A stretch of 64,000 bases of DNA. Origin: Chitinophagaceae bacterium. GTDB lineage: Bacteria > Bacteroidota > Bacteroidia > Chitinophagales > Chitinophagaceae. The stretch lies in contig JADKAM010000004.1 of assembly GCA_016715365.1 (NCBI GenBank), forward strand, positions 434,001 through 498,000, in the 5' to 3' direction. Under the pieces are notes generated by a model. That model was not told the origin of the DNA. It did not search any database and saw only the letters and a program-made list of their open reading frames with translations. The position numbers and the translations under genes were made by a program. Positions 17,236 to 26,403 of this stretch are shown here, in pieces (within the stretch, counting starts at the first letter, position 1; each line of letters opens with the position of its first letter).

Positions 17236-18960
17236 ATGCCAACTGAACAAAATGAAATAATACCTGCACACGAAAAACAGGATCCAAAAGAAACAAATTA
17301 CAGTGCATTAGGCACTTTGGTTACGGTATTTTTTTTCTGGGGATTTATTGCCGCTGGTAACAGCGTATTTATCCCTTTCTGCAAACATTATTTTCACTTA
17401 GATCAGTTTCAGAGCCAATTAATTGATTTTGCATTTTATACAGCTTACTATGTAGGTGCACTGGCACTCTTTGCATATGGTGCTTTTGGAGGTAAAGACC
17501 TGGTTGGCAAGTGGGGCTTTAAAAAAAGCATTGTGTATGGCTTGTTGTTTTCTGCCCTGGGTGCAGCAGCCATGATCATTGCTGTAAACGCCAATACGTT
17601 TGCCGGAATGCTGGTGGGCCTGTTTATTGTGGCACTGGGCTTCTCACTGCAACAAACAGCCGCACAACCATTTGCCATTGCATTGGGTGATCCTGCAACA
17701 GGAACCAGCCGGGTAACATTGGGCGGTGGTATTAATTCTTTTGGAACCACCATTGGCCCCATTGTGGTGGCTGTTGCCTTGTTTGGAACAACGGCTGCCA
17801 TAACAGACGAAAAAATTGCAGCACTCAGTCTGGGTAAAGTGATAACCTTATATGTATGTGTTGGTGCTTTGTTTATAGCGGCGGCTGGTTTATTCTTTTT
17901 TTCTAAAAAAGTTCCTGCTGGTATTAACATTGAAAAAACGGAAAAGGCAAATAAGGCACTTTACACACTTTTAATCATGACAGGTTTGCTGGTGATTATG
18001 TTTGCGCCCGTTTTCAATAGTTATAAAGTAGACCCTGCAACATTATCTGACATAGAAAAACATACATTGGAGTCATACAGGATGAAATGGTTATTAGGCG
18101 CACTGGCCGTGGTAGTAGTTGGTTTGGTATTCGCTAACCTTAGTGCCAAGAAAAAACCAGAAGGATGGGGCGCTATGCAGTATCCTCAATTATTGCTCGG
18201 TATGCTGGCCATCTTTGTTTATGTTGGTGTTGAAGTAACCGTGGGAAGTAACCTGGGTGAGTTGCTTAGACATAAGGATTTTGGCGGTTACCAGGCATCG
18301 GAAGCAACACCTTTTATTGCCATGTACTGGGGAAGTTTAATGATTGGCAGGTGGGCCGGTGCTGTGAATGCATTTAAACTGAAGGATAGTACAAAAGTAT
18401 TGCTTCAGATCATTGTACCATTTATTGCGTTTGGTATATTGATCGGTGTGAATGTAATTGCCAAGTACGATATGCAAAAGTTATATTTTTATGTTGTTTG
18501 CGTTGCTGTGCAGGTAGCTGCATTCTTTTTCAGTAAAAATAAACCAGCAAGAACCCTGCTTATATTCAGTATCCTGGGTGTGATTGCCATGGTGATAGGT
18601 ACACAAACTACAGGTATGGTTTCCATATATGCTTTCCTCAGTGGAGGTTTATTCTGTTCAATTATGTGGCCCTGCATATTCAGTTTGTCCATTGCTGGTT
18701 TAGGAAAATATACAACACAAGGTTCTGCCTTTTTAATTATGATGATTTTGGGTGGTGGAATCATACCTCCTATTCAGGGCAAAGTAGCAGATTATTTACA
18801 GGCCAATTCTGTAATAGATGGGTCTGGCATTCATCAATCTTACTGGATAGCAGTATTGTGCTACGCATATCTTGCCTTCTTTGCTTTTGCAGCAAAAGGA
18901 ATTCTGAGAAAACAGGGTATTGATTACGATGCGGCAGTTGACAGCAAGGGGGGGCATTAA
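17236..18960 (+). CDS. Sugar permease, major facilitator superfamily (FHS-like)
   Basis: 574 aa from the ATG at 17236; a longer frame from 17194 has no support. It is a polytopic inner-membrane protein. The first helix reads 'FFFWGFIAAGNSVFIPFC', typical of the fucose/glucose/galactose permease branch of the MFS, and 'ALGFSLQQTAAQPFAIALGD' matches a signature of that branch. The protein is longer than the usual ~420 aa because of extra loops (about 265-310 and 325-385). A ROK sugar kinase follows 26 bp downstream, so the pair probably imports and phosphorylates a hexose. The actual sugar cannot be read. Confidence 0.85.
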   Translation: MPTEQNEIIPAHEKQDPKETNYSALGTLVTVFFFWGFIAAGNSVFIPFCKHYFHLDQFQSQLIDFAFYTAYYVGALALFAYGAFGGKDLVGKWGFKKSIVYGLLFSALGAAAMIIAVNANTFAGMLVGLFIVALGFSLQQTAAQPFAIALGDPATGTSRVTLGGGINSFGTTIGPIVVAVALFGTTAAITDEKIAALSLGKVITLYVCVGALFIAAAGLFFFSKKVPAGINIEKTEKANKALYTLLIMTGLLVIMFAPVFNSYKVDPATLSDIEKHTLESYRMKWLLGALAVVVVGLVFANLSAKKKPEGWGAMQYPQLLLGMLAIFVYVGVEVTVGSNLGELLRHKDFGGYQASEATPFIAMYWGSLMIGRWAGAVNAFKLKDSTKVLLQIIVPFIAFGILIGVNVIAKYDMQKLYFYVVCVAVQVAAFFFSKNKPARTLLIFSILGVIAMVIGTQTTGMVSIYAFLSGGLFCSIMWPCIFSLSIAGLGKYTTQGSAFLIMMILGGGIIPPIQGKVADYLQANSVIDGSGIHQSYWIAVLCYAYLAFFAFAAKGILRKQGIDYDAAVDSKGGH

Positions 18961-18986
18961 TTTAAAACACTTCTTTTAACAATTAT

Positions 18987-19955
18987 ATGAAAAACAAATT
19001 TGCGGTTGGCATTGATATAGGTGGTACTACTACCAAATTTGGTATAGTAAATAATGCAGGAGAAATTATTGAACAGGATCGTATTCCCAGTAATGAGCAT
19101 GAAGTGGTGGAAGATTTTATTGACGACCTGTACACTAAACTAATGCCTATGATTGAAAGGGCAGGTGGTGTAAAACAGTTTGTTGGTATTGGCATTGGTG
19201 CTCCCAATGGAAATATTTACACAGGTACCATCGAATATGCTCCCAATCTTAAATGGAAAGGTATTATCCCGATCGCTGATCTGGTTGAAAAGAAATTCGG
19301 GCTAAAAACAAAACTAACCAACGATGCCAATGCTGCAGCCGTAGGCGAAATGATGTATGGCGCCTGCAAGGACATGAAGCATTTTATAACCATTACCCTG
19401 GGTACCGGTGTGGGTAGCGGTATTGTAATTGACGGAAGGATTGTGGTGGGCCATGATGGGTTTGCAGGTGAGTTGGGACACACCATCATTCGCCCGGGTG
19501 GCAGGCAGCATAAAAGTACAGGCATGCATGGCAGCCTGGAATCCTATGCTTCGGCAACCGGCGTAAGGGAGACTGCAATTGAAATGCTTACCCAACACCC
19601 CGAAGAACCAAGCCTGTTGCGTAACTATTCAATCAATGAATTAACCAGCGAATCAGTATATGAATGTGCTATGCAGGGTGATAATATTGCCAATAATATT
19701 TTTGAATTTACCGGACAGATACTGGGTGAATCGCTGGCAAATTTTGTAATGTTCTCCTCGCCTGCAGCCATTGTATTATTTGGCGGATTAACCAAGGCTG
19801 GCAATCTGATATTAAATCCTACCAAGAAGCATATGGAGGCTAACCTGTTGCCCATTTTTCAAAACAAAGTAAAATTGATTTTTAGTGAATTAAAAGAATC
19901 GGACGCTGCTATATTAGGTGCCAGTGCGTTGGTTTGGGATATGAATGAGGATTAG
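18987..19955 (+). CDS. ROK family sugar kinase (glucokinase-like) without the zinc cysteines
   Basis: 322 aa. ATP site 'GIDIGGTTTKFGIV', catalytic Asp113 in 'TNDANAAAVGE', phosphate loop 'TLGTGVGSGI' and the substrate Glu in 'GFAGELGH' are all present, so a hexose kinase is expected. The usual C-x-C-x4-G-C-L-E zinc motif is replaced by 'GGRQHKSTGMHGSLE' (171-185), with no Cys. It is probably co-transcribed with the permease upstream. The stop overlaps the convergent phosphodiester glycosidase gene by 4 bp. Glucokinase is the best guess; other ROK substrates are possible. Confidence 0.87.
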   Translation: MKNKFAVGIDIGGTTTKFGIVNNAGEIIEQDRIPSNEHEVVEDFIDDLYTKLMPMIERAGGVKQFVGIGIGAPNGNIYTGTIEYAPNLKWKGIIPIADLVEKKFGLKTKLTNDANAAAVGEMMYGACKDMKHFITITLGTGVGSGIVIDGRIVVGHDGFAGELGHTIIRPGGRQHKSTGMHGSLESYASATGVRETAIEMLTQHPEEPSLLRNYSINELTSESVYECAMQGDNIANNIFEFTGQILGESLANFVMFSSPAAIVLFGGLTKAGNLILNPTKKHMEANLLPIFQNKVKLIFSELKESDAAILGASALVWDMNED

Positions 19956-20983
19956 TTCTTTTGAATTAAAAATACAGCAGGTACCGGCCGTTCACCAGTT
20001 TTATCACTGGGTTTGATAGTTTCTTTTCCATTAACCAGCAAACAACTGCTGCCGCCTCCATCTAAATTCAAGGCTTCTACACAACCTAAATCTATCAGAA
20101 GTTTTGCTTCCTGTTCCAGTGTTGCCCCTTCGGCAATTCCCGGAAACCTGCCCTGGATGGCCATGATGATAAGATAACCATCATGGGTATATCCCATGCA
20201 GGTACGTGGATGTTTATCATTGATGGCTTTGCCGGTGAATTTTAGTTCTTCTTCATTGGTGATTTGTATCTCACCATTTTGTACTAATACCGGCCCACCC
20301 CCAACGGCAGTTTTCATTTTCCATTTTTTGAAATCCAGGTTTCTCACATCAGGCCCATTAGTAGTACCTCTGAAAAATGGTGGGGCATTATTAATTATAT
20401 ATTCGAAAGAAGGATTTAAAAGTGAATCTCTTAGAACTTTCCCCATCGGCAATTGACTTGCATATGCAAACCTTTTTGATGAGTCAGTTAAAAGCCAGGA
20501 AATATCTGCAGTTCTTTTTTTATCAATGCCCATAGCACTTCCCAACGGATGCCTGTATTGAAAAGTATCCTTCCCTCTCATCGGTATTGTATGAATATTA
20601 TAACCAACCAGTTTACCCTCTTTGATCACCACATTCAAATTCTGATTAGTTGCAAAACTGAAAAAAGTGGTATTCACAACAACAATCGGCTGCTCATTCT
20701 TTTCATAGAATTGTAAAGGAGTTAGCCTTCTTCCAAGTGTTGTATCAGTTGTAAAATCAAGCTTTTTATCCTTCAGTTTTGCTTTTACATAATAAGCAAT
20801 AAAGGGTTTGCCATCTAAACTATCGGTTGTTTTAAAAACCTGTACCGAAGCAGGCAATGGTACATAGTCAGCACTTACATTTACCCATGTAACCTGTGCA
20901 AAAGAAATGGTTGGTATAAAAAAACAAACAGCCAGCAATAAACCGGCTGTTAATAATATTTTAGAAGAATTGCTATTCACCAT
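19952..20983 (-). CDS. Phosphodiester glycosidase family (NAGPA domain) exported protein
   Basis: 343 aa with a signal peptide (about 1-29, '...TISFAQ'). The C-terminal half carries the NAGPA signature: 'HPRTCMGYTHDGYLIIMAIQ', 'LIDLGCVEALNLDGGGSS' and a last 'RPVPAVFLI'. The family includes the enzyme that uncovers mannose-6-phosphate by removing GlcNAc; bacterial members are thought to cleave sugar phosphodiesters, such as those in teichoic acids or phosphoglycans. Here the substrate is unknown. It is convergent with the ROK kinase and overlaps it by 4 bp. Confidence 0.85.
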   Translation of the reverse strand: MVNSNSSKILLTAGLLLAVCFFIPTISFAQVTWVNVSADYVPLPASVQVFKTTDSLDGKPFIAYYVKAKLKDKKLDFTTDTTLGRRLTPLQFYEKNEQPIVVVNTTFFSFATNQNLNVVIKEGKLVGYNIHTIPMRGKDTFQYRHPLGSAMGIDKKRTADISWLLTDSSKRFAYASQLPMGKVLRDSLLNPSFEYIINNAPPFFRGTTNGPDVRNLDFKKWKMKTAVGGGPVLVQNGEIQITNEEELKFTGKAINDKHPRTCMGYTHDGYLIIMAIQGRFPGIAEGATLEQEAKLLIDLGCVEALNLDGGGSSCLLVNGKETIKPSDKTGERPVPAVFLIQKN

Positions 20984-20995
20984 AAACTTATGAAT

Positions 20996-21038
20996 TTTAA
21001 AACTCCGAACTAAAGACTAAAAACTCAAAACTCCAGAC
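20996..21038. repeat. One-armed run of ACT words overlapping the lipA stop
   Basis: A stretch of reiterated 'GAACTAAAGACTAAAAACT', 'CAAAACTCCAGACT' words lies in the gap between the glycosidase and lipA. It contains the lipA stop codon and its last residues. No opposite arm is visible, so this may be half of an inverted repeat like those elsewhere in the window. Confidence 0.45.
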
Positions 21039-21951
21039 TCTTCTCTTCCATCCAAGCATTTTTTCCATAACCCGGTATCACATGTTTTTCGCTGTGGTAA
21101 GACGATCGGACCAGCGGGCCACTCTCCACATAATCCAATCCAAGATTATATCCAATTTCTCTGAATTCGGCAAACTCATCAGGATGTACAAAACGTGCAA
21201 CAGGCAAATGTTTTTTCGTGGGTTGCAGATACTGGCCAATGGTTACCACATCAACGCCACTTGCTTTTAAGTCTTTTAATGTCTGAATCACTTCTTCCTT
21301 CTCTTCGCCAAGCCCCAGCATGATGCCGCTTTTGGTTCGCATGCCGCCTGCTTTTAAAATTTTCAATGTCTCCATACTCTGCCAGTATTTGGCCTGTATG
21401 CGTACCTGTCGTGTAAGGCGCTCGGTAGTTTCAATATTATGACTTACCACTTCGGGTGCTGCATCTATAACGCGTTGTATATTCTCTTTGTTACCCTTAA
21501 AGTCGGGTATCAGTGTTTCTAAAGTTGTAGTGGGATTTAATGCTTTAATTGCTTTAATGGTGTTGTACCAGATAATGCTGCCGCCATCTTTCAGTTCATC
21601 CCTGTCAACAGATGTAATTACCGCATGTTTTACTTTCATCAGGTTAATAGCTTCGGCCACACGTTGCGGTTCATCCCAATCCACTTCCAGGGGCCTGCCG
21701 GTTGCCACATTGCAAAATCCGCAGCTGCGGGTGCAGATATTTCCCAGTATCATAAAGGTAGCCGTGCCTTCGCCCCAGCATTCGCCCATATTGGGGCAAT
21801 TGCCGCTTTCGCAAATGGTGTGCAGTTTGTGTGTATCAACCAGGCTCCGTACATGGCGGTATTCCTCTCCAATGGGTAATTTAACTCTTAACCAATTGGG
21901 CTTTTTGGGTTTCTGTTCTATTATTCCGTTAATTACGGGTAATTCTATCAT
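21025..21951 (-). CDS. lipA: Lipoyl synthase
   Basis: 308 aa, a radical-SAM enzyme that inserts two sulfurs into octanoyl groups on E2 and GcvH proteins. Both iron-sulfur clusters are accounted for: the auxiliary-cluster cysteines at 47, 52 and 58 ('CESGNCPNMGEC') and the radical-SAM cysteines at 73, 77 and 80 ('CTRSCGFC'). The C-terminal R-S-S-Y needed for the auxiliary cluster is present ('GPLVRSSYHS'). The last residues and stop codon lie in a word-repeat that fills the downstream gap. No lipB is seen in the window. Confidence 0.97.
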   Translation of the reverse strand: MIELPVINGIIEQKPKKPNWLRVKLPIGEEYRHVRSLVDTHKLHTICESGNCPNMGECWGEGTATFMILGNICTRSCGFCNVATGRPLEVDWDEPQRVAEAINLMKVKHAVITSVDRDELKDGGSIIWYNTIKAIKALNPTTTLETLIPDFKGNKENIQRVIDAAPEVVSHNIETTERLTRQVRIQAKYWQSMETLKILKAGGMRTKSGIMLGLGEEKEEVIQTLKDLKASGVDVVTIGQYLQPTKKHLPVARFVHPDEFAEFREIGYNLGLDYVESGPLVRSSYHSEKHVIPGYGKNAWMEEKSLEF

Positions 21952-21981
21952 GAAATGAAATTCTGAATATTGAATAAATAT

Positions 21982-22776
21982 TTATTTTCTTTTACCAAAC
22001 ATAACTGTAAAGTATGCTGAAAAGAAAAATTGTTTTTGTTTATTATCAAACATCTGCGGAACCTTCTTTGAATAAAACTCGGCAGCAACTCCAACTTCAA
22101 TAGCCGTCAGCAGGTCATTATATCTGCCGTAATCAAACCGCAGACCTGGCTTTACATAAAGTCCTGGTGTAAATTTTAAATGGTTCCAGCCTTTACCAAG
22201 CCCCGGACCGGCGTTTATTGTTCCGGTTTTAAAAAGTAAACTATCGTCCGATTCGTACCTTACATAAACCAGTTCTCCGTTCTTTTCCACCTGCAGTTCG
22301 TATGGGCGCAATAAACCAAGTGATAATCCTCCCCCAATATTGGCGGTAACACTCACACCATTCTTATTGCTTTTGTTGCCCAGCAAAAATTGTTTTTGCA
22401 CGCCAAGTTTTACAGGATAGAAAAAATTTATTTTGCCATAAATAAAAGGTGAAGCAGTGGGAGAAAAATTGTTTGTTTGTTTTACTTCTTTCTGGTGTTT
22501 ACGCTCTGATATCTCCAGTTGAAACAGGGTTGTCTTTTTTACAGATTTGGAATAGCCTTTTTCAAATGTGATTCCATACCCATCAGAAACCAGTTTAATG
22601 CCAAATGCAAAATGTTTCCTGTAGGCAATCACCCCTTCTTCTTCTGCTTTTATCTGTGCATTAATCTTTTCACGCTTTTGTTCTTTCCGTGATTTTTGTG
22701 TTGTCTTTTTGGTTTCCTGTGCACTAACGGATCCTGAAAAGGCAAACAATGTTAAAAAAACTAATAGTTGCTTCAT
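21982..22776 (-). CDS. Exported protein of unknown function, possibly an outer-membrane beta-barrel
   Basis: 264 aa. A signal peptide (about 1-19, 'FSGSVSAQ') is followed by a Lys/Arg-rich linker ('ETKKTTQKSRKEQKREK') and a beta-rich body with alternating hydrophobic strands, ending in an aromatic/basic tail ('FFFSAYFTVMFGKRK') that would suit an outer-membrane strand. I do not recognise a family. It lies 30 bp before lipA on the same strand and diverges from osmC. Confidence 0.7.
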   Translation of the reverse strand: MKQLLVFLTLFAFSGSVSAQETKKTTQKSRKEQKREKINAQIKAEEEGVIAYRKHFAFGIKLVSDGYGITFEKGYSKSVKKTTLFQLEISERKHQKEVKQTNNFSPTASPFIYGKINFFYPVKLGVQKQFLLGNKSNKNGVSVTANIGGGLSLGLLRPYELQVEKNGELVYVRYESDDSLLFKTGTINAGPGLGKGWNHLKFTPGLYVKPGLRFDYGRYNDLLTAIEVGVAAEFYSKKVPQMFDNKQKQFFFSAYFTVMFGKRK

Positions 22777-22833
22777 GTAATTTGTTTACTTACGTAAATT
22801 TATGCAAAAATACTATCTGCTGATTAAAGATGA

Positions 22834-22841
22834 TACATTTG
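22834..22841 (+). promoter_or_regulatory. Possible -7 box for the OsmC gene
   Basis: TACATTTG fits TAnnTTTG. It would give a leader of about 50 nt before the ATG at 22899, with a possible 11-codon open frame in that leader (ATG at 22844). No matching -33 box is seen. Confidence 0.35.
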
Positions 22842-22898
22842 CAATGAGAACCGCTGCATTTAGAACAATAAAATCCTGATTATTATAAAATTTAACAA

Positions 22899-23303
22899 AT
22901 GACTGCATCTATTGTTTACAAAGGAAATTTAAGATGTGAATGTACCCATCTGCAAAGTGGTACAGTAATTGAAACCGATGCTCCAACAGATAACCGTGGT
23001 AAAGGAGAACGTTTTAGTCCTACTGATTCTTTATGTGTAGCACTGGCAACCTGCCTGGTTACTACCATGGCTTTAAAAGCCAATGACATGGGCATTGACC
23101 TGGCGGATACCAATATTGCTGTTACCAAGCACATGCTGAGTGAACCCAGGAGAATTGCTAAAATTGATGTTATCCTTACTTTTCCTGCAACATTACAGTT
23201 AGAAGATAAAGACCGCATCATATTAGAAAGAGTTGGAAATAACTGCCCGGTAGCAAAAAGTCTGCATCCGGATCTGGAGGTTAATATTGAGTATAAATGG
23301 TAA
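22899..23303 (+). CDS. OsmC family protein (peroxiredoxin-like)
   Basis: 134 aa, the usual length of an OsmC/Ohr-type protein. It starts with the family pattern 'VYKGNLRCECTHLQSGTVIE' and 'GKGERFSPTDSL', and the central helix carries a conserved Cys in 'VALATCLVTTMALKAN'; a second Cys lies in 'GNNCPVAKSL'. OsmC proteins reduce organic hydroperoxides using these two cysteines. It is transcribed alone, diverging from the unknown exported protein. The repeat scrap at 23325-23346 follows. Confidence 0.9.
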   Translation: MTASIVYKGNLRCECTHLQSGTVIETDAPTDNRGKGERFSPTDSLCVALATCLVTTMALKANDMGIDLADTNIAVTKHMLSEPRRIAKIDVILTFPATLQLEDKDRIILERVGNNCPVAKSLHPDLEVNIEYKW

Positions 23304-23324
23304 CCCTAAACCTCCTCCGCCCTC

Positions 23325-23346
23325 TGCTCTTCGGCTACGCTCAGGA
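23325..23346. repeat. Short dispersed repeat scrap (CTTCGGCTACGCTCAGGATGA)
   Basis: A GC-richer word of the kind found dispersed between genes in many Bacteroidota, resembling the one at 53340-53363 (CTTCGACAAGCTCAGG). It lies in the convergent gap between OsmC and DUF2851. Confidence 0.4.
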
Positions 23347-23461
23347 TGAGGGGCAACTTTGGAGTAAGTATTTTCAAGGAGACTTTATCTTTTGTATTTT
23401 TCTGTGCTTCCGTGTTTCTGTGGCAAAATATCTTTAGACCGAAGGCCTGAAGAATATAAAC

Positions 23462-24721
23462 TCATTGCTTCCTGATCAGCTTATTTCCCACACTGCAATC
23501 CAGGCAACGCTTTTTATTACAATATTCATTCTTTAACTGTATCAAAGCCTGCGAATCAAAAGCGTTTTTATTCGCAACCCGTAAAGATGTAAATCCATGG
23601 GTGATGCTGTTTTTTTCGGCTTTAATTTCTTCAAGCCATTGCAGGGCCTTATCCTTAAAACTATTCTCGCCATGATAATGGCCATAAGCAAATAAAACAG
23701 GCACAACCGTATTGATGAGTATATTATCAATCATCTGCCCGCCCAGTTTTTTCTTTTTAAAAGCGCTGATTTCATCAAATGTGTAATGATAGTGCCAGTA
23801 ATCATTGGCAGTTACCTCCAGCAATTGTCTGATGTTTTTGATATCGCTGCTTTCTTTTATTTTAGAAAACAGGTGCAGGCTGTTATGCACCAGCATTGCT
23901 AACTGGGCCAATCTTACCGAAGGGAAATTAGAAGGCCGCATCCGTAAAAAGATCAAAGAAGCTTCAATTTTTTGCAGGTTGTATTTCTTTTTCAGGAACC
24001 TGTATTCTTTTTGTAAAAGTGTGGGATAATCTTCTGCAAAAACACCATCAAGCAAACCTGCCTGTCCAAATAACAATGCTTCTGCCTGGTGAATTTGCCC
24101 TTTATGTTTTGCCAGTATATTTAACGAAACAGATTGCGCAATCTTTTCAAAAGCAACACTATTGAGCTTTACGCCAAAGTTCCTGGCCAGCAACCACCAG
24201 AACGTTTCTTCCCAATGATTATTATTTTTTTGGAGGTAATCGTAGATCAGTTGAGTTCTTTGCTCCAGCCTTTCAATCAGCAGCCGCTCTTTCCAGCTTT
24301 GCCAGGTAAGACTGTTTATCTGTTGTATGTTTTTTTCGCAGGGAATAAAAGAATCAGCATTCATCAACTCATCATATTTACTCAGCAGCAGTTTAGGGAC
24401 TTTATCCTGCAATACTAAAGTTGAGCAGGGTAAATTCAGATTGATATCATGTTGCCAGACCACATGCAGTATTACATTCTTATAATTCTTATCGTTGCTG
24501 TGTTTATGGTTTTTCCAATCGGATGTATTGATATGCAGCTCGATGCTGCCTGCCCAGGTTGTGGTATTGATCTTTATTTTGGCATCACTAAAATCGGGGC
24601 CCTGGTTACTGTTAAGCGAACCGGGATGAATGATCTGCAGCGCCTCTCCTTCTTCAGTGTACAGATCGCCGTAATTAAAATATTGAAATTGCCAGATGTA
24701 TTGCAGTAGCTTTTCGGTCAT
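23462..24721 (-). CDS. DUF2851 family protein
   Basis: 419 aa from the Met at 24721; a longer frame to 24742 is possible. It matches the Bacteroidota family DUF2851: 'LLQYIWQFQYFNYGDLYTEE' near the start, 'IHPGSLNSNQGPDFSDAKI', 'GSIELHINTSDWKNHKH' and 'NVILHVVWQHD', and a C-terminal cysteine cluster 'CNKKRCLDCSVG' that could bind metal. The function of the family is not known. It ends the row ferredoxin-iscX-kdsC-ubiA-maf-DUF2851 on the minus strand. Confidence 0.88.
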   Translation of the reverse strand: MTEKLLQYIWQFQYFNYGDLYTEEGEALQIIHPGSLNSNQGPDFSDAKIKINTTTWAGSIELHINTSDWKNHKHSNDKNYKNVILHVVWQHDINLNLPCSTLVLQDKVPKLLLSKYDELMNADSFIPCEKNIQQINSLTWQSWKERLLIERLEQRTQLIYDYLQKNNNHWEETFWWLLARNFGVKLNSVAFEKIAQSVSLNILAKHKGQIHQAEALLFGQAGLLDGVFAEDYPTLLQKEYRFLKKKYNLQKIEASLIFLRMRPSNFPSVRLAQLAMLVHNSLHLFSKIKESSDIKNIRQLLEVTANDYWHYHYTFDEISAFKKKKLGGQMIDNILINTVVPVLFAYGHYHGENSFKDKALQWLEEIKAEKNSITHGFTSLRVANKNAFDSQALIQLKNEYCNKKRCLDCSVGNKLIRKQ

Positions 24722-24766
24722 AGGGATGACGGTTTGGTACAAACAAAATACACAGAAATCTGAATA

Positions 24767-25327
24767 TTACAAACTTTGTAAAGCCTGCACTACCCTGCTC
24801 ACGGGCAGGCCCATTACATTGTAAAAATCGCCGTGTATGTTTTTAATACCCACCACACCAATCCATTCCTGGATGGCGTAGGCACCTGCTTTATCATAAG
24901 GTTTGTAATTATCTACATAAAATTCGATCTGCGCCCGGCTCAGTTCATGAAAAAACACCTGGGTTGTTTCTGCAAATGCCATTTCTTTTTCTTTGTGCAG
25001 AATAACAACACCGGTTATAACCTGGTGTTGCTTGCCGGATAGTGATAAAAGAATATTTACCGCATCTTCCCTGTCTTTTGGTTTACCAATAATAAGGCTC
25101 TCCAACACAACAATGGTATCTGCAGCAAGAATGGGCATGGAAGCATCAACAGTTGATTTTATTGCCAATGCTTTATTTCGGGCTATATGCACGGCAATTT
25201 CATCCAAGCTTACATTTTCGGGGTAAGATTCATCAGTTTCTTTAACAACAATGTCAAAAGGAACTTCGGCCCACTCCAGTAATTGTTTGCGCCTTGGCGA
25301 TTGAGAAGCTAAAATTATTTTTTGCAT
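24767..25327 (-). CDS. maf: Maf family nucleoside-triphosphate pyrophosphatase
   Basis: 186 aa from the Met at 25327 (an earlier in-frame Met at 25336 is possible). The N-terminal signature 'LASQSPRRKQLLEWAEVPF' and 'ILAADTIVVLESLIIGKP' with the catalytic Asp are present, as are 'YKPYDKAGAYAIQEW' and 'NVMGLPVSRV' at the end. Maf proteins hydrolyse non-canonical or modified NTPs such as dTTP, UTP or m5UTP to the monophosphate and pyrophosphate. An inverted repeat fills the gap upstream. Confidence 0.95.
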   Translation of the reverse strand: MQKIILASQSPRRKQLLEWAEVPFDIVVKETDESYPENVSLDEIAVHIARNKALAIKSTVDASMPILAADTIVVLESLIIGKPKDREDAVNILLSLSGKQHQVITGVVILHKEKEMAFAETTQVFFHELSRAQIEFYVDNYKPYDKAGAYAIQEWIGVVGIKNIHGDFYNVMGLPVSRVVQALQSL

Positions 25328-25337
25328 AACCTTCACA

Positions 25338-25398
25338 TAAACCTATAAGATTTTTTAAGCTTTAAAAGTTTGGGATTCTTGTAAACCCTTATAAGTTT
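25338..25398. repeat. Intergenic inverted repeat built of AACCTATAAG words
   Basis: AAACCTATAAG (25339-25349) pairs with CTTATAAGTTT (25388-25398) with one mismatch; inside it is a second palindromic stretch (TTTTTAAGCTTTAAAA). It fills the 60-odd bp between the UbiA stop and the maf start, with no T-tract to suggest termination. Confidence 0.65.
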
Positions 25399-25400
25399 GT

Positions 25401-26354
25401 TTACGAATAAATTTTAAAAAAAAACATTGAGACAAGACCCGCCAACATCACCATTTTAATAACAGAACTTAGCTGATGATAGTCTTTAGGAACCTGTGCC
25501 TGGTAAAGTTTACGCAATATCCAAACCAGTGGGGCTATAATCAGCAAAATAGAATAGACAGCACTCCAGTACCATCCCAGCTGCAACACATATATCTGCA
25601 CAATACTGATCATGCCGATTAAAACAACCAGCCATACTGCTACAAAAACCTTACTGGCCGGTATGCCCCAGGCAATGGGTATTGTTTTACAGCCGTATCG
25701 TTTATCGCCTTCCATGTCTTCCATATCCTTAACCACCTCTCTTATCAGCGAAATAACAAAAGCAAAACCTGCGTATAAAAAACTGATGCGCATGAAGCGG
25801 CGTAGCATCCCCTGCCATTCAAAATGTTCACAACCTTTGCAGGTCATAGTACGGTAGTAACAAAAGAAACAAATTAAAATTACCCAGGCAGTAAGCAATG
25901 AAATCAAAATATTACCAACCAATAGTTTCTTTTTTAAACTGATACTGTATCCAAATAGTAACAAAACACAGACAGAATTGGAAAAACCTATCCAGAAAAC
26001 AGACGTTTGTGAGTCAATATAAAAACCAATGAGAATTGCAATGAAGGAGAACACAATATGCATTACAATTGCCCAACGTCTTTTTATGAAAGTATCAATG
26101 ATCTTTTTTTCAGGTTTATTTATTTCATCAATATTCCGGTCAAAATAATCGTTAATGATATTGCCAGCTGCAGCAATCAGTAAAGATGATGATACAAGAA
26201 GGAGGAAATACGTACCAGTGAAGCTGCTGTAAAAATTCTCAATTGAAGTGTAATTAGGATATACTAAGGAAAAATAAAACAACAACTGTGTTACAGCAAT
26301 CATAACCAGATTAGGCCAGCGAACCAGTCGTAAAAATGCTTCTATTAATTTCAT
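25401..26354 (-). CDS. UbiA-family prenyltransferase (geranylgeranylglycerol-phosphate geranylgeranyltransferase-like)
   Basis: 317 aa, polytopic inner-membrane protein with about eight or nine hydrophobic segments. Both Asp-rich motifs of the family are present: 'NDYFDRNID' (68-76) and 'KDMEDMEGDKRYGCKT' in the second half. The branch with 'NKPEKK' after the first motif and the second D-x-x-x-D is annotated in Bacteroidota as geranylgeranylglycerol-phosphate geranylgeranyltransferase, which would join a polyprenyl diphosphate to glycerol phosphate. Another aromatic or lipid acceptor is possible. It lies between the KdsC-like phosphatase and maf. Confidence 0.87.
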   Translation of the reverse strand: MKLIEAFLRLVRWPNLVMIAVTQLLFYFSLVYPNYTSIENFYSSFTGTYFLLLVSSSLLIAAAGNIINDYFDRNIDEINKPEKKIIDTFIKRRWAIVMHIVFSFIAILIGFYIDSQTSVFWIGFSNSVCVLLLFGYSISLKKKLLVGNILISLLTAWVILICFFCYYRTMTCKGCEHFEWQGMLRRFMRISFLYAGFAFVISLIREVVKDMEDMEGDKRYGCKTIPIAWGIPASKVFVAVWLVVLIGMISIVQIYVLQLGWYWSAVYSILLIIAPLVWILRKLYQAQVPKDYHQLSSVIKMVMLAGLVSMFFFKIYS

Positions 26355-26403
26355 GAAAAATTTATGAGAGCGAAAATAAGCATTGGAATTTGAAATCCGC
26401 TAT

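Noticed and set aside
17448..17930. A 160-codon minus-strand open frame within the sugar permease.
   Set aside because: The permease on the other strand is clear; the shadow is Ala/Pro-rich with no signal, motif or ribosome site.
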